Of a stretch of DNA of 13,098 nt, positions 6,414-13,098 are shown in pieces. The first letter of the stretch is position 1, and every line of letters starts with the position of its first letter. The notes beneath the pieces were generated by a model, which saw only the letters and a list, made by a program, of their open reading frames with translations, made no database searches and was not told the origin of the DNA. The stretch covers positions 2,371 through 15,468 of the forward strand of contig DKOA01000006.1 in assembly GCA_002469895.1 (NCBI GenBank), read 5' to 3'. Made by a program: the position numbers and the translations under genes. The stretch comes from Opitutia bacterium UBA7374. Lineage in GTDB: Bacteria; Verrucomicrobiota; Verrucomicrobiia; Opitutales; Coraliomargaritaceae.

Positions 6414-9400
6414 ATGAGTTATTCAACATGCGCGTCAGCTGCCGAAGCGCTATCTGCCATGTCAAATATCGACTTAGTTCAAGAGGCTCCGCTGGATAGG
6501 CAATCGCGCCTCGCCCTGCTCGCTGCGATGTGGCGCAGCCGTTTTGGTGACTTGCGTGAACAGAACCTGATTCGACAAGGTAAGGGCTGGTTTCATATTT
6601 CCGGTATGGGGCATGAGGCTTTTGCATCCCTTGCGCTCGATTTAGAAAATGGGGATTACGCTTTCCCCTATTATCGCGATCGGGCGTTTTGTTTACAGCG
6701 TGGGTTAAGCGATCGAGATTTGGCACTTTCTTTTCATGCGAAAAGGGATTCCTCAAGTGGGGGTCGTCAGTTGCCTGGGCATTACAGTGATCGCGGCTTA
6801 CATATATGGAGTCACGCCTCCCCGGTCGGTTCACACCTCCTGCCTGCCTGTGGAGCTGCATGGGGTATGCAAATGGATGGTCTTTCTACAGTCGTTTATG
6901 CCTCTACCGGAGAAGCCTCTACCCGGCAGGGTGATTTTTACGAAGCAGTATGTTTTGCCAAGGAGCATTCTTTGCCACTGATCCTTGTTGTGCAGGACAA
7001 TGGGGTAGCCATCAGCACGGATACGACAGAGAGCAACCCGTTGGCATTGGGGGTTTTTCAGAAAGAGGATTGGGTCGTGGTCGATGGCAGCGACGTGGAG
7101 GCTTTGGCAATAGCAGGGCGTAGGGCTGTTCAGCGCGCTCGTGCAGGCGAGGGGCCGACCTTTCTGTGGAGTCGAGTCGAACGTCTTTCAAGTCATTCAA
7201 GTGCCGATGATCAGCGTCGTTACCGAGAGGAAGCCGTCTTGGACGCATTGGAGCAGCGCGATCCAGTTTTGCAGTATGAGCAGCGCTTGATTGCGGATGG
7301 CCTACTGGACGAATCCTCGGCCCATTCGATGCGGGAGGAAATCCGCGAGAGCATTCGGGAAATCTATGCGGAGGCGAGTGGTGCGGCAAATCCGCTTTCT
7401 CAAGAGACGCTTCGACACCTCACGGCTGAGGGGGCCGAACCCTGCGTGCCGGCTATTCAGCTCAAGCCAGTTTGTCGCATGCTGGATGCTGCAAATGAGG
7501 TCTTTCATCATGCCATGGATACTATTCCGGAGGTTGTATTTTTCGGGCAGGACATTGCAGATCCGAAGGGTGGCGTTTTTAACCTGACCGCTGGACTTTC
7601 GACAAAAGACCCGGCCCGTGCGGTCAATGCGCCGGTTGCGGAATCGACGATTATTGGACTGGCTGTCGGCCTCTCCTCATACGGCAAGCGTCCCTGTTTT
7701 GAGATTCAATTTATCGATTTTATTCATCCGGGTTGGAACCAACTGGTATCCAATGCGGCAACCCTGCGCTGGCGGAGCTTCGGTCATTGGAAGTGCCCAC
7801 TGGTTCTCTATGCGCCTTGTGGGGCCTATCTGCCGGGAGGGGCACTCTGGCATAGCCAGTCAGGCGAAGGAAGCATAGCGCGAATCCCTGGATTGATCGT
7901 AGCGATGCCTTCAACACCGGAAGATGTGGCCGGTCTTTTTTGGTCGGCGCTTCATGGCGAAGACCCCGTTATTCTTTTGTTACCGAAGCATTTGATGTGG
8001 GTGGAGCAACCGACTCTTGGCAGTGTGCCAGCAGTTAGTTTTGGAGAGGCCCGGATGGTTCGCGAGGGCGATTTGTTGACGATCGTTACCTGGGGCAACT
8101 GCGTAGAGTTAGTTGAAAAAACTCTGGAGGAAATGGATGCCGATCTGGATGTCGAATTGATTGATTTGCGCTCTATTGCGCCCTGGGACCGTTCGACAAT
8201 CGCCACGTCTGTTAAAAAGACGGGGCGTTTGTTGGTCGTACAGGAAGACAATCAAACCGGCAGCCTTGGTCAGACCATTTTAGCTGAGCTCTGTTCAGAT
8301 ACTAGCGTTTTGCAGTCCTTGCAGAGTTCGCCTGTGCTTGTTTCCAAGGCGGACGTGCATGTCGGTTTTAATCCCATTTATGAGTTTGCCGCACTGCCCG
8401 ATGTCGAGCGGATCGAGGCTGCCATTCATCTCCTTCTGGGAAATTCTATGACGATGTCTCTGCAAAACTCAGACGAGGTGATGCAACCGCGACAAAGCAG
8501 CATGGAGCACAACCCGGAAGCAGCCAATACGACTGATGCAAATATGAATATGGAAACAAGCACGCGCACAATAAATGTACCCATTTTGGGGGAAGGTATT
8601 CGAACCGCGCGTATCGTCTCTGTTTTAAAAAAGCCGGGTGATACAGTCGAACCGGACGATCCTCTCTGTGAAGTGGAAACAGACAAGGCGGTCTTTCCGA
8701 TTGAAAGCGATGTAAAAGGTGTTCTTGACGGGTGGCTGGCGAGTGATGGAGAGGAAGTTGTCGTCGGACAGCCGTTGGTTCGTCTCGGCCAAGTCAAAAC
8801 GCATAAGGATACGCATATCCCTTGTCAGACGGCGGTGGATCCGGAGCTTCGTTCGCCCGACTCGGCCCTGTCCGGTGAAGCGATGAAATTGATGGAGGGA
8901 ATCATCCCGGCCACGATAGAAATGGATTGTCGATGGGGATCGGTGCGAGACGCGCGTCTGCGTAGCAAGGAGAAAGAGGGGGCGACTTTGTCCACTACGG
9001 TTATGGCTGCCTGGGCGGTAATTCGTGCAATGGAGCGGCATGAGCGTTTCTCTTCGTATGTATCGAGGGGCGCACTGGTTAGCCAAACCGATCATTTCAA
9101 TCTTGGTGTGGCAGTGGCTCGTGAGGGTGATCAGTTGGAAACGGCGGTTATCGAAGAGGCCAACGCATTGTCTTGGGATGATTTTCCGGAGGCGATGAAT
9201 CAGGTGCTTAAGGATGCACGACATGGGTCTACGGGTTCCAAGAATCGAGTACCGCTAACCATCTCAAGCATGGGAGCGTATCGTGTACGCTCAGCCATTC
9301 CGGTGGTCGTCCCGCCTTCTGTGGCGACGCTCTTTATCGGATCTCCTTCGAAGCGCCCGGATCCGAATGGAGTGGATGGTGCCTTAGACGATTTTGTATC

Positions 9401-9500
9401 GCTGGTTTTGACCTTTGATCATCGATGGATCAACGGTGCCGGTGCGGCTGCTTTTCTCTCCGATGTATGCCGAGGTATCGAGCGATTTGACTTGGCTTGA
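6414..9500 (+). CDS. Single-chain 2-oxoacid dehydrogenase: E1-alpha, E1-beta, lipoyl and E2 acyltransferase domains
   Basis: About 1028 residues. (1) E1-alpha, roughly 20-345: PYYRDRAF, SSGGRQLPGHYS, and the thiamine diphosphate region with G166-E167-A168 and D195-N196 in place of the usual GDG...NN. (2) E1-beta, roughly 350-675: GQDIADPKGGVF, VAESTIIGLAVG, FEIQFIDFIHPGWNQLVS and HSQSGEG, all typical. (3) A 40-residue Met/Asn/Thr-rich linker. (4) A lipoyl domain, 719-795, with the lipoylated Lys expected at K758 in ETDKAV. (5) An E2 catalytic domain, about 819-1028, with H1003 in FDHRWINGAG. No peripheral subunit-binding domain is recognisable between (4) and (5), and no E3 gene is present. 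The enzyme should oxidatively decarboxylate a 2-oxoacid to acyl-CoA; the E1 type is usually called branched-chain (2-oxoisovalerate), but the substrate is not proven. ATG 6414 was chosen and ATG 6459 is equally possible; GTG 6228 lies inside the peroxiredoxin gene and is unlikely. Confidence 0.9.
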   Translation: MSYSTCASAAEALSAMSNIDLVQEAPLDRQSRLALLAAMWRSRFGDLREQNLIRQGKGWFHISGMGHEAFASLALDLENGDYAFPYYRDRAFCLQRGLSDRDLALSFHAKRDSSSGGRQLPGHYSDRGLHIWSHASPVGSHLLPACGAAWGMQMDGLSTVVYASTGEASTRQGDFYEAVCFAKEHSLPLILVVQDNGVAISTDTTESNPLALGVFQKEDWVVVDGSDVEALAIAGRRAVQRARAGEGPTFLWSRVERLSSHSSADDQRRYREEAVLDALEQRDPVLQYEQRLIADGLLDESSAHSMREEIRESIREIYAEASGAANPLSQETLRHLTAEGAEPCVPAIQLKPVCRMLDAANEVFHHAMDTIPEVVFFGQDIADPKGGVFNLTAGLSTKDPARAVNAPVAESTIIGLAVGLSSYGKRPCFEIQFIDFIHPGWNQLVSNAATLRWRSFGHWKCPLVLYAPCGAYLPGGALWHSQSGEGSIARIPGLIVAMPSTPEDVAGLFWSALHGEDPVILLLPKHLMWVEQPTLGSVPAVSFGEARMVREGDLLTIVTWGNCVELVEKTLEEMDADLDVELIDLRSIAPWDRSTIATSVKKTGRLLVVQEDNQTGSLGQTILAELCSDTSVLQSLQSSPVLVSKADVHVGFNPIYEFAALPDVERIEAAIHLLLGNSMTMSLQNSDEVMQPRQSSMEHNPEAANTTDANMNMETSTRTINVPILGEGIRTARIVSVLKKPGDTVEPDDPLCEVETDKAVFPIESDVKGVLDGWLASDGEEVVVGQPLVRLGQVKTHKDTHIPCQTAVDPELRSPDSALSGEAMKLMEGIIPATIEMDCRWGSVRDARLRSKEKEGATLSTTVMAAWAVIRAMERHERFSSYVSRGALVSQTDHFNLGVAVAREGDQLETAVIEEANALSWDDFPEAMNQVLKDARHGSTGSKNRVPLTISSMGAYRVRSAIPVVVPPSVATLFIGSPSKRPDPNGVDGALDDFVSLVLTFDHRWINGAGAAAFLSDVCRGIERFDLA
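8448..8567 (+). other. Met-rich linker between E1-beta and the lipoyl domain, with possible internal starts
   Basis: Codons 8448-8567 encode a low-complexity stretch of about 40 residues with six Met (MTMSL, EVMQ, SSMEH, NMNM) and many Asn, Thr, Gln and Ser, unlike the folded domains on either side. It is a flexible linker, as expected before a swinging lipoyl domain. ATG 8448 is preceded by GGGAA (8438-8442) at a spacing of 5 nt, which could let ribosomes start a separate 350-residue lipoyl-E2 protein. That is a possibility, not shown. Confidence 0.4.
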
Positions 9501-9566
9501 TCTACCGGCTCTGCGTGTCTCATGCGATGGAGTGTATCTGTCTAGCAGTGGCCTGAAAAGATCCCG

Positions 9567-10793
9567 ATGAAGCGAGCTGGATGCATCCATTGTGGCAGGC
9601 CCTTGCGGCGCGGAAGCAGTATCGAAGGCTTTTGCTGTGCCGGATGTCAGCAGGTGCATGCTTTGATTCAAGGAGAGGGGCTGGGGTCTTTCTATACCCT
9701 GCAGGATCAACTGGGGCGTCCGGTTGAAAAAGGGAATTTCAGCAAGGGTGCCGATGTCGTTGGCTTGAGGGCGATCCAAGAGAAGGCAGAAGCGGATCAG
9801 CGAATCAGTTCGGTCAGCCTCCGCGTCACCGGTATGACCTGTCCGGGTTGCGTTTGGTTGATTGAGGAGATCGCCGGGCGCATGACTGGTTGTCGTGAGG
9901 CTCAAGCTGGTTTGCAGGAGGGTACTCTGACTCTTTCCTGGGAGAAAGGACGATTTGATCTTGGTCAACTGGCGATTGAGCTGAATCGTTTTAACTATGG
10001 TTTGTCTGTTGCTAAGAAAGCGGGGGAAGGCCTTTCCGCAATGGCATGGCGCACGCTTCTCTGTGGTGTGTTGGCGGTTAATGCTCTTTGGTTGGAGTAC
10101 TTGCTGGGTTCTCCGGTGTTGCAGGATTCGCTGGTTGGGCTTTTCCGTATTTTGGCTCTCTCTGTTGTCGTTTTGAGTTCATTTGTGGGGGCTCCGGTAT
10201 TCATTCAGCCGGCTGTTCGGGCGATGCGTATCCGTGTCTTACATTACGACATTTTTCCGGCGTTAGCGATTGGCTTGCTCTGGGTTCATCTGCTGATCGA
10301 GCTAATCGTAGGAACTGCTGCAGGAATCGGCTGGGGTCAATTGCCTGGAGTGCTCTGCTTTCTTGTCGCAGGTCGTTGGCTGCAATATCTATTGTGGAAA
10401 AAGCTCAGAGAAAAACGGTACAGTCGTCTGGCGATGAATGGCGATTCTGCGCTGCGTTGGCGGCGTATCTTTTTTTGGCAGTCCCTCTTGATCGCTTTGG
10501 CATGTCTGCTCTTAAGCTTTACGCAATTGCTTTCGGGAACTGGGTGGACCCCCTTTGAAAAAATCGCGGCACTTGTGCTCGCCCCGGCTTTTTTCCCGTT
10601 GGCAACAGTGGCTCGTTATGAATGGCGGACACTTTGGATGCGGGCAGGCATCGTCATCTCCTCGTTTGCTCTGGTCGCCTATCAATGGCTTCACTGGCCA
10701 CCTTTGTTATCTGCGCTGTTGTCTGCCTTTGTCGGCTTAGCGTATGTGGCCATTCTCTTGGCTCCGGCCAGCCATCCAACAAGTAGAATTTAG
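9567..10793 (+). CDS. CcoI/FixI-like metal-binding membrane protein lacking the ATPase domains
   Basis: A 408-residue membrane protein. The N-terminus has the metal-binding domain of CcoI/FixI-type copper ATPases: C6-x2-C9, then FCCAGC (C23, C24, C27). A heavy-metal-associated domain follows with MTCPGC (90-95). About eight hydrophobic segments follow (roughly 161-180, 187-213, 229-255, 258-277, 301-322, 334-350, 359-375, 378-399), the number in a P1B-type ATPase. The actuator domain expected after segment 4 is replaced by a linker of about 23 residues. The P and N domains expected after segment 6 (DKTGT, HP) are replaced by about 9 residues. The CPC motif of segment 6 appears degraded (VLAPAFFPLAT). 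It cannot be an ordinary ATP-driven pump. A role in copper handling is inferred from the N-terminus only. It follows the E1-E2 gene by 66 bp. ATG 9567 lacks a strong ribosome binding site. Confidence 0.8.
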   Translation: MKRAGCIHCGRPLRRGSSIEGFCCAGCQQVHALIQGEGLGSFYTLQDQLGRPVEKGNFSKGADVVGLRAIQEKAEADQRISSVSLRVTGMTCPGCVWLIEEIAGRMTGCREAQAGLQEGTLTLSWEKGRFDLGQLAIELNRFNYGLSVAKKAGEGLSAMAWRTLLCGVLAVNALWLEYLLGSPVLQDSLVGLFRILALSVVVLSSFVGAPVFIQPAVRAMRIRVLHYDIFPALAIGLLWVHLLIELIVGTAAGIGWGQLPGVLCFLVAGRWLQYLLWKKLREKRYSRLAMNGDSALRWRRIFFWQSLLIALACLLLSFTQLLSGTGWTPFEKIAALVLAPAFFPLATVARYEWRTLWMRAGIVISSFALVAYQWLHWPPLLSALLSAFVGLAYVAILLAPASHPTSRI

Positions 10794-12211
10794 CCAATCT
10801 CTCGAATTTGAGTGCTGTCGATTAGTTCAGCGCCGGCATACATCTTGGTAATGGTGATGATCGGGTCTCCGCTTTTGGACCATTTGCTGGCCTTTAGCGC
10901 AGAGAATGCCTTCTGGATGGTGGTTTCGTGATCGTGGTCAAAATCCATATAGAAGGGCTCAATACCGCGAAGAAGTAAGAGCTGCCGGAAAAGCAGTGCC
11001 TGATCTGTAAATGCATAAATGGGAACATTCGGGCGTAGGGAGGAGAGTTTTTGAGCGTAAATACCTCGGCGGGTGAAAACCACAATCGCTGCACTCATTT
11101 CGCTGGCCAAATAGGCTGCGGAGCGGAGCATTTTGGATTTTGGCAGATCTAGAGGGATGTCTCTGCGGAGAATATCGGTCGGTTCCTGTTCGGTTCGCAA
11201 AGCAATGCGGTTCATTGTTTCAATACACTCTACCGGATATTTGCCGATGGTGGTTTCGCCGGACAGCATGATGCAGTCCGCCTGCTCCCGAATAGCGTTG
11301 GTCACATCAGTGACTTCAGCGCGGGTAGGCAAGGGGGAGCTGATCATCGATTCCAGCATGTGCGTGGCCACGATGACCGGTTTTGTGTGCCGGATGCAGG
11401 TGTTGATGGCAAGGGATTGAATTTGTGGGAGGTCTTCGAAGGGGCACTCAATGCCGAGATCCCCGCGGGCGATCATTAGGCCGTCAGAGGCGACGATAAT
11501 TTCTTCAAGGTTTGAAATTGCCTGCTGGTCTTCGATCTTGGCGATAACCTTTGCTTCGGAGCCATGTTCGGCGAGGAAAGTATGGAAGGTGTCCAGGTCT
11601 GCCGGTTCACGAACAAAAGATAGAGCGAAGTAAGCGATGCCCTGTTCTATGCCGACTTTAACATCGTCCTGATCTTTTTTCGTTAGAGCGGGCAAATTGA
11701 CCCGTATGCCGGGTAGATTAATATGTCGGCGGTTTCCGATGGGGCCCGGTATGAGTACCTCGCAACGAACTCTCTGATCCTCAATCTCAAGCACTTTCAT
11801 ACGAATCAAGCCGCTATCGACTAGGACTGTGTCCCCTACATTCAAGTCTTGCGCCAAATCCGGATAATTGACATCGACGCGACGATTACCCGCTGCATCC
11901 GTTCCACCAATGCCCAGACCGTAGGTGAAGTCGAAGATTTCCCCTTTTTCCAGCGCAAAGGTCTCCGGCACATCGCCGGTGCGAATCTCCGGGCCTTTAA
12001 CATCCATCATAAACGCAATGTGGCGCCCCGTCTCATGGCAGACTTTACGCACGCGTGCGATGATTTCACGGGTCCAGCTATGATCGGCATGAGCCATGTT
12101 GATTCGGCAGATATCTGCGCCGGCAAGGATCAAGGCCTTTAAGGTCTCTTCATCTTGCGTAGCTGGACCAACGGTGAAGATAACTTTCGTTTTTTGAAAT
12201 GGTTTGTGCAT
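10790..12211 (-). CDS. pyk: Pyruvate kinase
   Basis: A 473-residue glycolytic enzyme that converts phosphoenolpyruvate and ADP to pyruvate and ATP. The N-terminal KVIFTVGPAT is typical, MDVKGPEIRTG carries the metal- and phosphate-binding residues, and the active-site signature AKVIAKIEDQQAISNLEEI contains the catalytic Lys. MIARGDLGIE and PTRAEVTDVTNAI are further family blocks. The length is that of a compact bacterial enzyme with A, B and C domains and no extra domain. Where most enzymes have RxNxSHG, this one has RINMAHA, so the Ser that helps bind the monovalent cation is Ala, while the Glu of GPEIR that goes with K(+) dependence is kept. ATG 12211 lies 10 nt after the stop of the hydrolase gene, so the two form a unit. 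No strong ribosome binding site is seen. The 3' end overlaps the converging gene by 4 bp. Confidence 0.97.
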   Translation of the reverse strand: MHKPFQKTKVIFTVGPATQDEETLKALILAGADICRINMAHADHSWTREIIARVRKVCHETGRHIAFMMDVKGPEIRTGDVPETFALEKGEIFDFTYGLGIGGTDAAGNRRVDVNYPDLAQDLNVGDTVLVDSGLIRMKVLEIEDQRVRCEVLIPGPIGNRRHINLPGIRVNLPALTKKDQDDVKVGIEQGIAYFALSFVREPADLDTFHTFLAEHGSEAKVIAKIEDQQAISNLEEIIVASDGLMIARGDLGIECPFEDLPQIQSLAINTCIRHTKPVIVATHMLESMISSPLPTRAEVTDVTNAIREQADCIMLSGETTIGKYPVECIETMNRIALRTEQEPTDILRRDIPLDLPKSKMLRSAAYLASEMSAAIVVFTRRGIYAQKLSSLRPNVPIYAFTDQALLFRQLLLLRGIEPFYMDFDHDHETTIQKAFSALKASKWSKSGDPIITITKMYAGAELIDSTQIREIG

Positions 12212-12221
12212 AGTTTAAAAT

Positions 12222-13019
12222 CTACAATATAGCCGGAATGATGCTGGCTGCCGGATCCACTACATGGATCTTCAGATGGTTTTGCATGAGGCTGGAAAAT
12301 CGTGCGGTTACTTTGTCCGTACTGTTACAGTCTTTACTTAGATGAGCGAGGTGAACTGATCGCAATTTACTGGCGCTGTCCAGATGTTTAATTAGCTCGT
12401 AAGCAGCGTCATTTGAGAGGTGTCCGTGTCGTCCCCGGATGCGCTGCTTGGTGGACCAGGGGCGCCGGGTGTCTTTTTCCAAAAGTTCTTCGTCGTAGTT
12501 AGATTCGATGACCAGTGTCTGGATTTTTTGTAGGCGGTCTTTAATGTGCTCGGGCACGTAGCCCAAGTCTGTCACCCAGGCCAAACTGTGGGGTTGTTCA
12601 AAAAGGTCCTCCTCGTTGCCCCAATGAAAAGAAAAACCGACTGGATCGTAGGCATCGTGCGGCACGGAAAAAGTATGTATGGTCAGATTGCGAAAACTGA
12701 ATTCGCTGCCGGTCTGAAATATCTGCCAGTTTGGCCGCCGATTTAGCTTCTTTTGTACGGCCGCCGCGGTGTCTCGGTTCGCATAAATGGGCAGATCGGC
12801 TCGTTTGCATAACCCGCGTATACCTTGCGCGTGATCTTGATGTTCATGGGTCAGGAACACAGCGTCGATGCTGTCGATGCTCTCGCCCACTTCAGCAAGT
12901 AAGTTTTCGATACGCTTCCCTGAAAATCCGGCATCGATGAGAACTTTACTCTGACTTGTTCGCAAGAGGGCACTGTTGCCCAAACTACTTGAGCCGAGAA
13001 TATGAAAGTCCAAATCCAT
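12222..13019 (-). CDS. yycJ: YycJ-type metallo-beta-lactamase-fold hydrolase
   Basis: A 265-residue cytosolic metal hydrolase. LGSSSLGNS near the N-terminus matches the LGSGSSGN opening of the YycJ/WalJ family. The zinc motif THEHQDH is at residues 57-63; further metal-ligand candidates are the His of VPHDA (about 121), the Asp of VTDLG (about 151) and GHLSN (about 199-203). ESNYDEELL and HLAHLSKDCN are also typical of YycJ. Such proteins are thought to be nucleases or phosphodiesterases linked to DNA replication or cell-wall control; the substrate here is unknown. ATG 13019 was chosen because it places the family's first strand at the N-terminus. An upstream in-frame ATG at 13061 would add 14 residues with no family match; neither has a good ribosome binding site. 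Its stop is 10 nt from pyk. Confidence 0.88.
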   Translation of the reverse strand: MDLDFHILGSSSLGNSALLRTSQSKVLIDAGFSGKRIENLLAEVGESIDSIDAVFLTHEHQDHAQGIRGLCKRADLPIYANRDTAAAVQKKLNRRPNWQIFQTGSEFSFRNLTIHTFSVPHDAYDPVGFSFHWGNEEDLFEQPHSLAWVTDLGYVPEHIKDRLQKIQTLVIESNYDEELLEKDTRRPWSTKQRIRGRHGHLSNDAAYELIKHLDSASKLRSVHLAHLSKDCNSTDKVTARFSSLMQNHLKIHVVDPAASIIPAIL

Positions 13020-13098
13020 CTGATTTACAGGAAAGTCTAGAGATTGCTTCGAGCAAAGCATTTTTGGAGGGAATCGTCCTGATTTGTCGAATAATCCG

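Noticed and set aside
8625..9224. Open frame of 199 codons on the minus strand opposite the lipoyl/E2 part
   Set aside because: The plus strand has clear conserved domains; the antisense translation has no recognisable motif and looks like a shadow frame.
9384..9968. Open frame of 194 codons on the minus strand across the E1-E2/CcoI-like junction
   Set aside because: It covers ends of two well-supported plus-strand genes and its translation is Ser/Thr-rich without motifs.
1..13098. CRISPR arrays, tRNA or rRNA genes, insertion sequences, phage or toxin-antitoxin genes
   Set aside because: No regularly spaced repeats, no tRNA-like stretch and no transposase motifs were seen; the gaps between genes are all shorter than about 110 bp.

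Overview
Dense bacterial chromosomal DNA with ten protein-coding genes on both strands. No RNA gene, CRISPR array, insertion sequence or phage gene is visible. The gene content (a DUF4838 carbohydrate protein, an OpcA-type partner next to glucose-6-phosphate dehydrogenase, a fused 2-oxoacid dehydrogenase E1 of the type seen in Bacteroidota, Chlamydiota and Verrucomicrobiota, and a CcoI-like metal protein) best fits a member of the PVC group, most likely a Verrucomicrobiota of the Opitutae/Puniceicoccales kind. This is inferred from remembered family distributions, not from a search.

Layout, left to right. (1) Positions 1-1100, plus strand: 3' part of a DUF4838 protein gene. (2) 1012-2690, minus strand: a two-gene unit, a DAO-family FAD oxidoreductase resembling the C-terminal half of MnmC, followed with an ATGA overlap by a YtqB/MnmM-type methyltransferase. 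Together they look like a wobble-uridine tRNA modification module. (3) 2715-5809, plus strand: yraN, zwf and opcA, the entry to the oxidative pentose phosphate pathway. (4) 5798-6307, minus strand: an exported PrxQ/BCP-type peroxiredoxin. (5) 6414-9500, plus strand: a single reading frame joining E1-alpha, E1-beta, a lipoyl domain and an E2 acyltransferase domain. (6) 9567-10793, plus strand: a CcoI/FixI-like membrane protein that keeps the metal-binding N-terminus and about eight membrane segments but has lost the A, P and N domains of the ATPase. (7) 10790-13019, minus strand: a YycJ-type metallo-beta-lactamase-fold hydrolase and pyruvate kinase.

The theme is central carbon metabolism (zwf-opcA, 2-oxoacid dehydrogenase, pyruvate kinase) interleaved with tRNA modification, DNA/RNA maintenance and redox/metal functions. 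All three convergent gene pairs overlap at their 3' ends (89, 12 and 4 bp), and strong intrinsic terminators are not seen. The most unusual items are the one-chain E1-E2 enzyme without a recognisable subunit-binding domain, the P-type ATPase relative without its ATPase domains, the MnmC(o)-like/MnmM pairing, and the absence of any NTG start codon upstream of the FAD-binding motif of the oxidoreductase.
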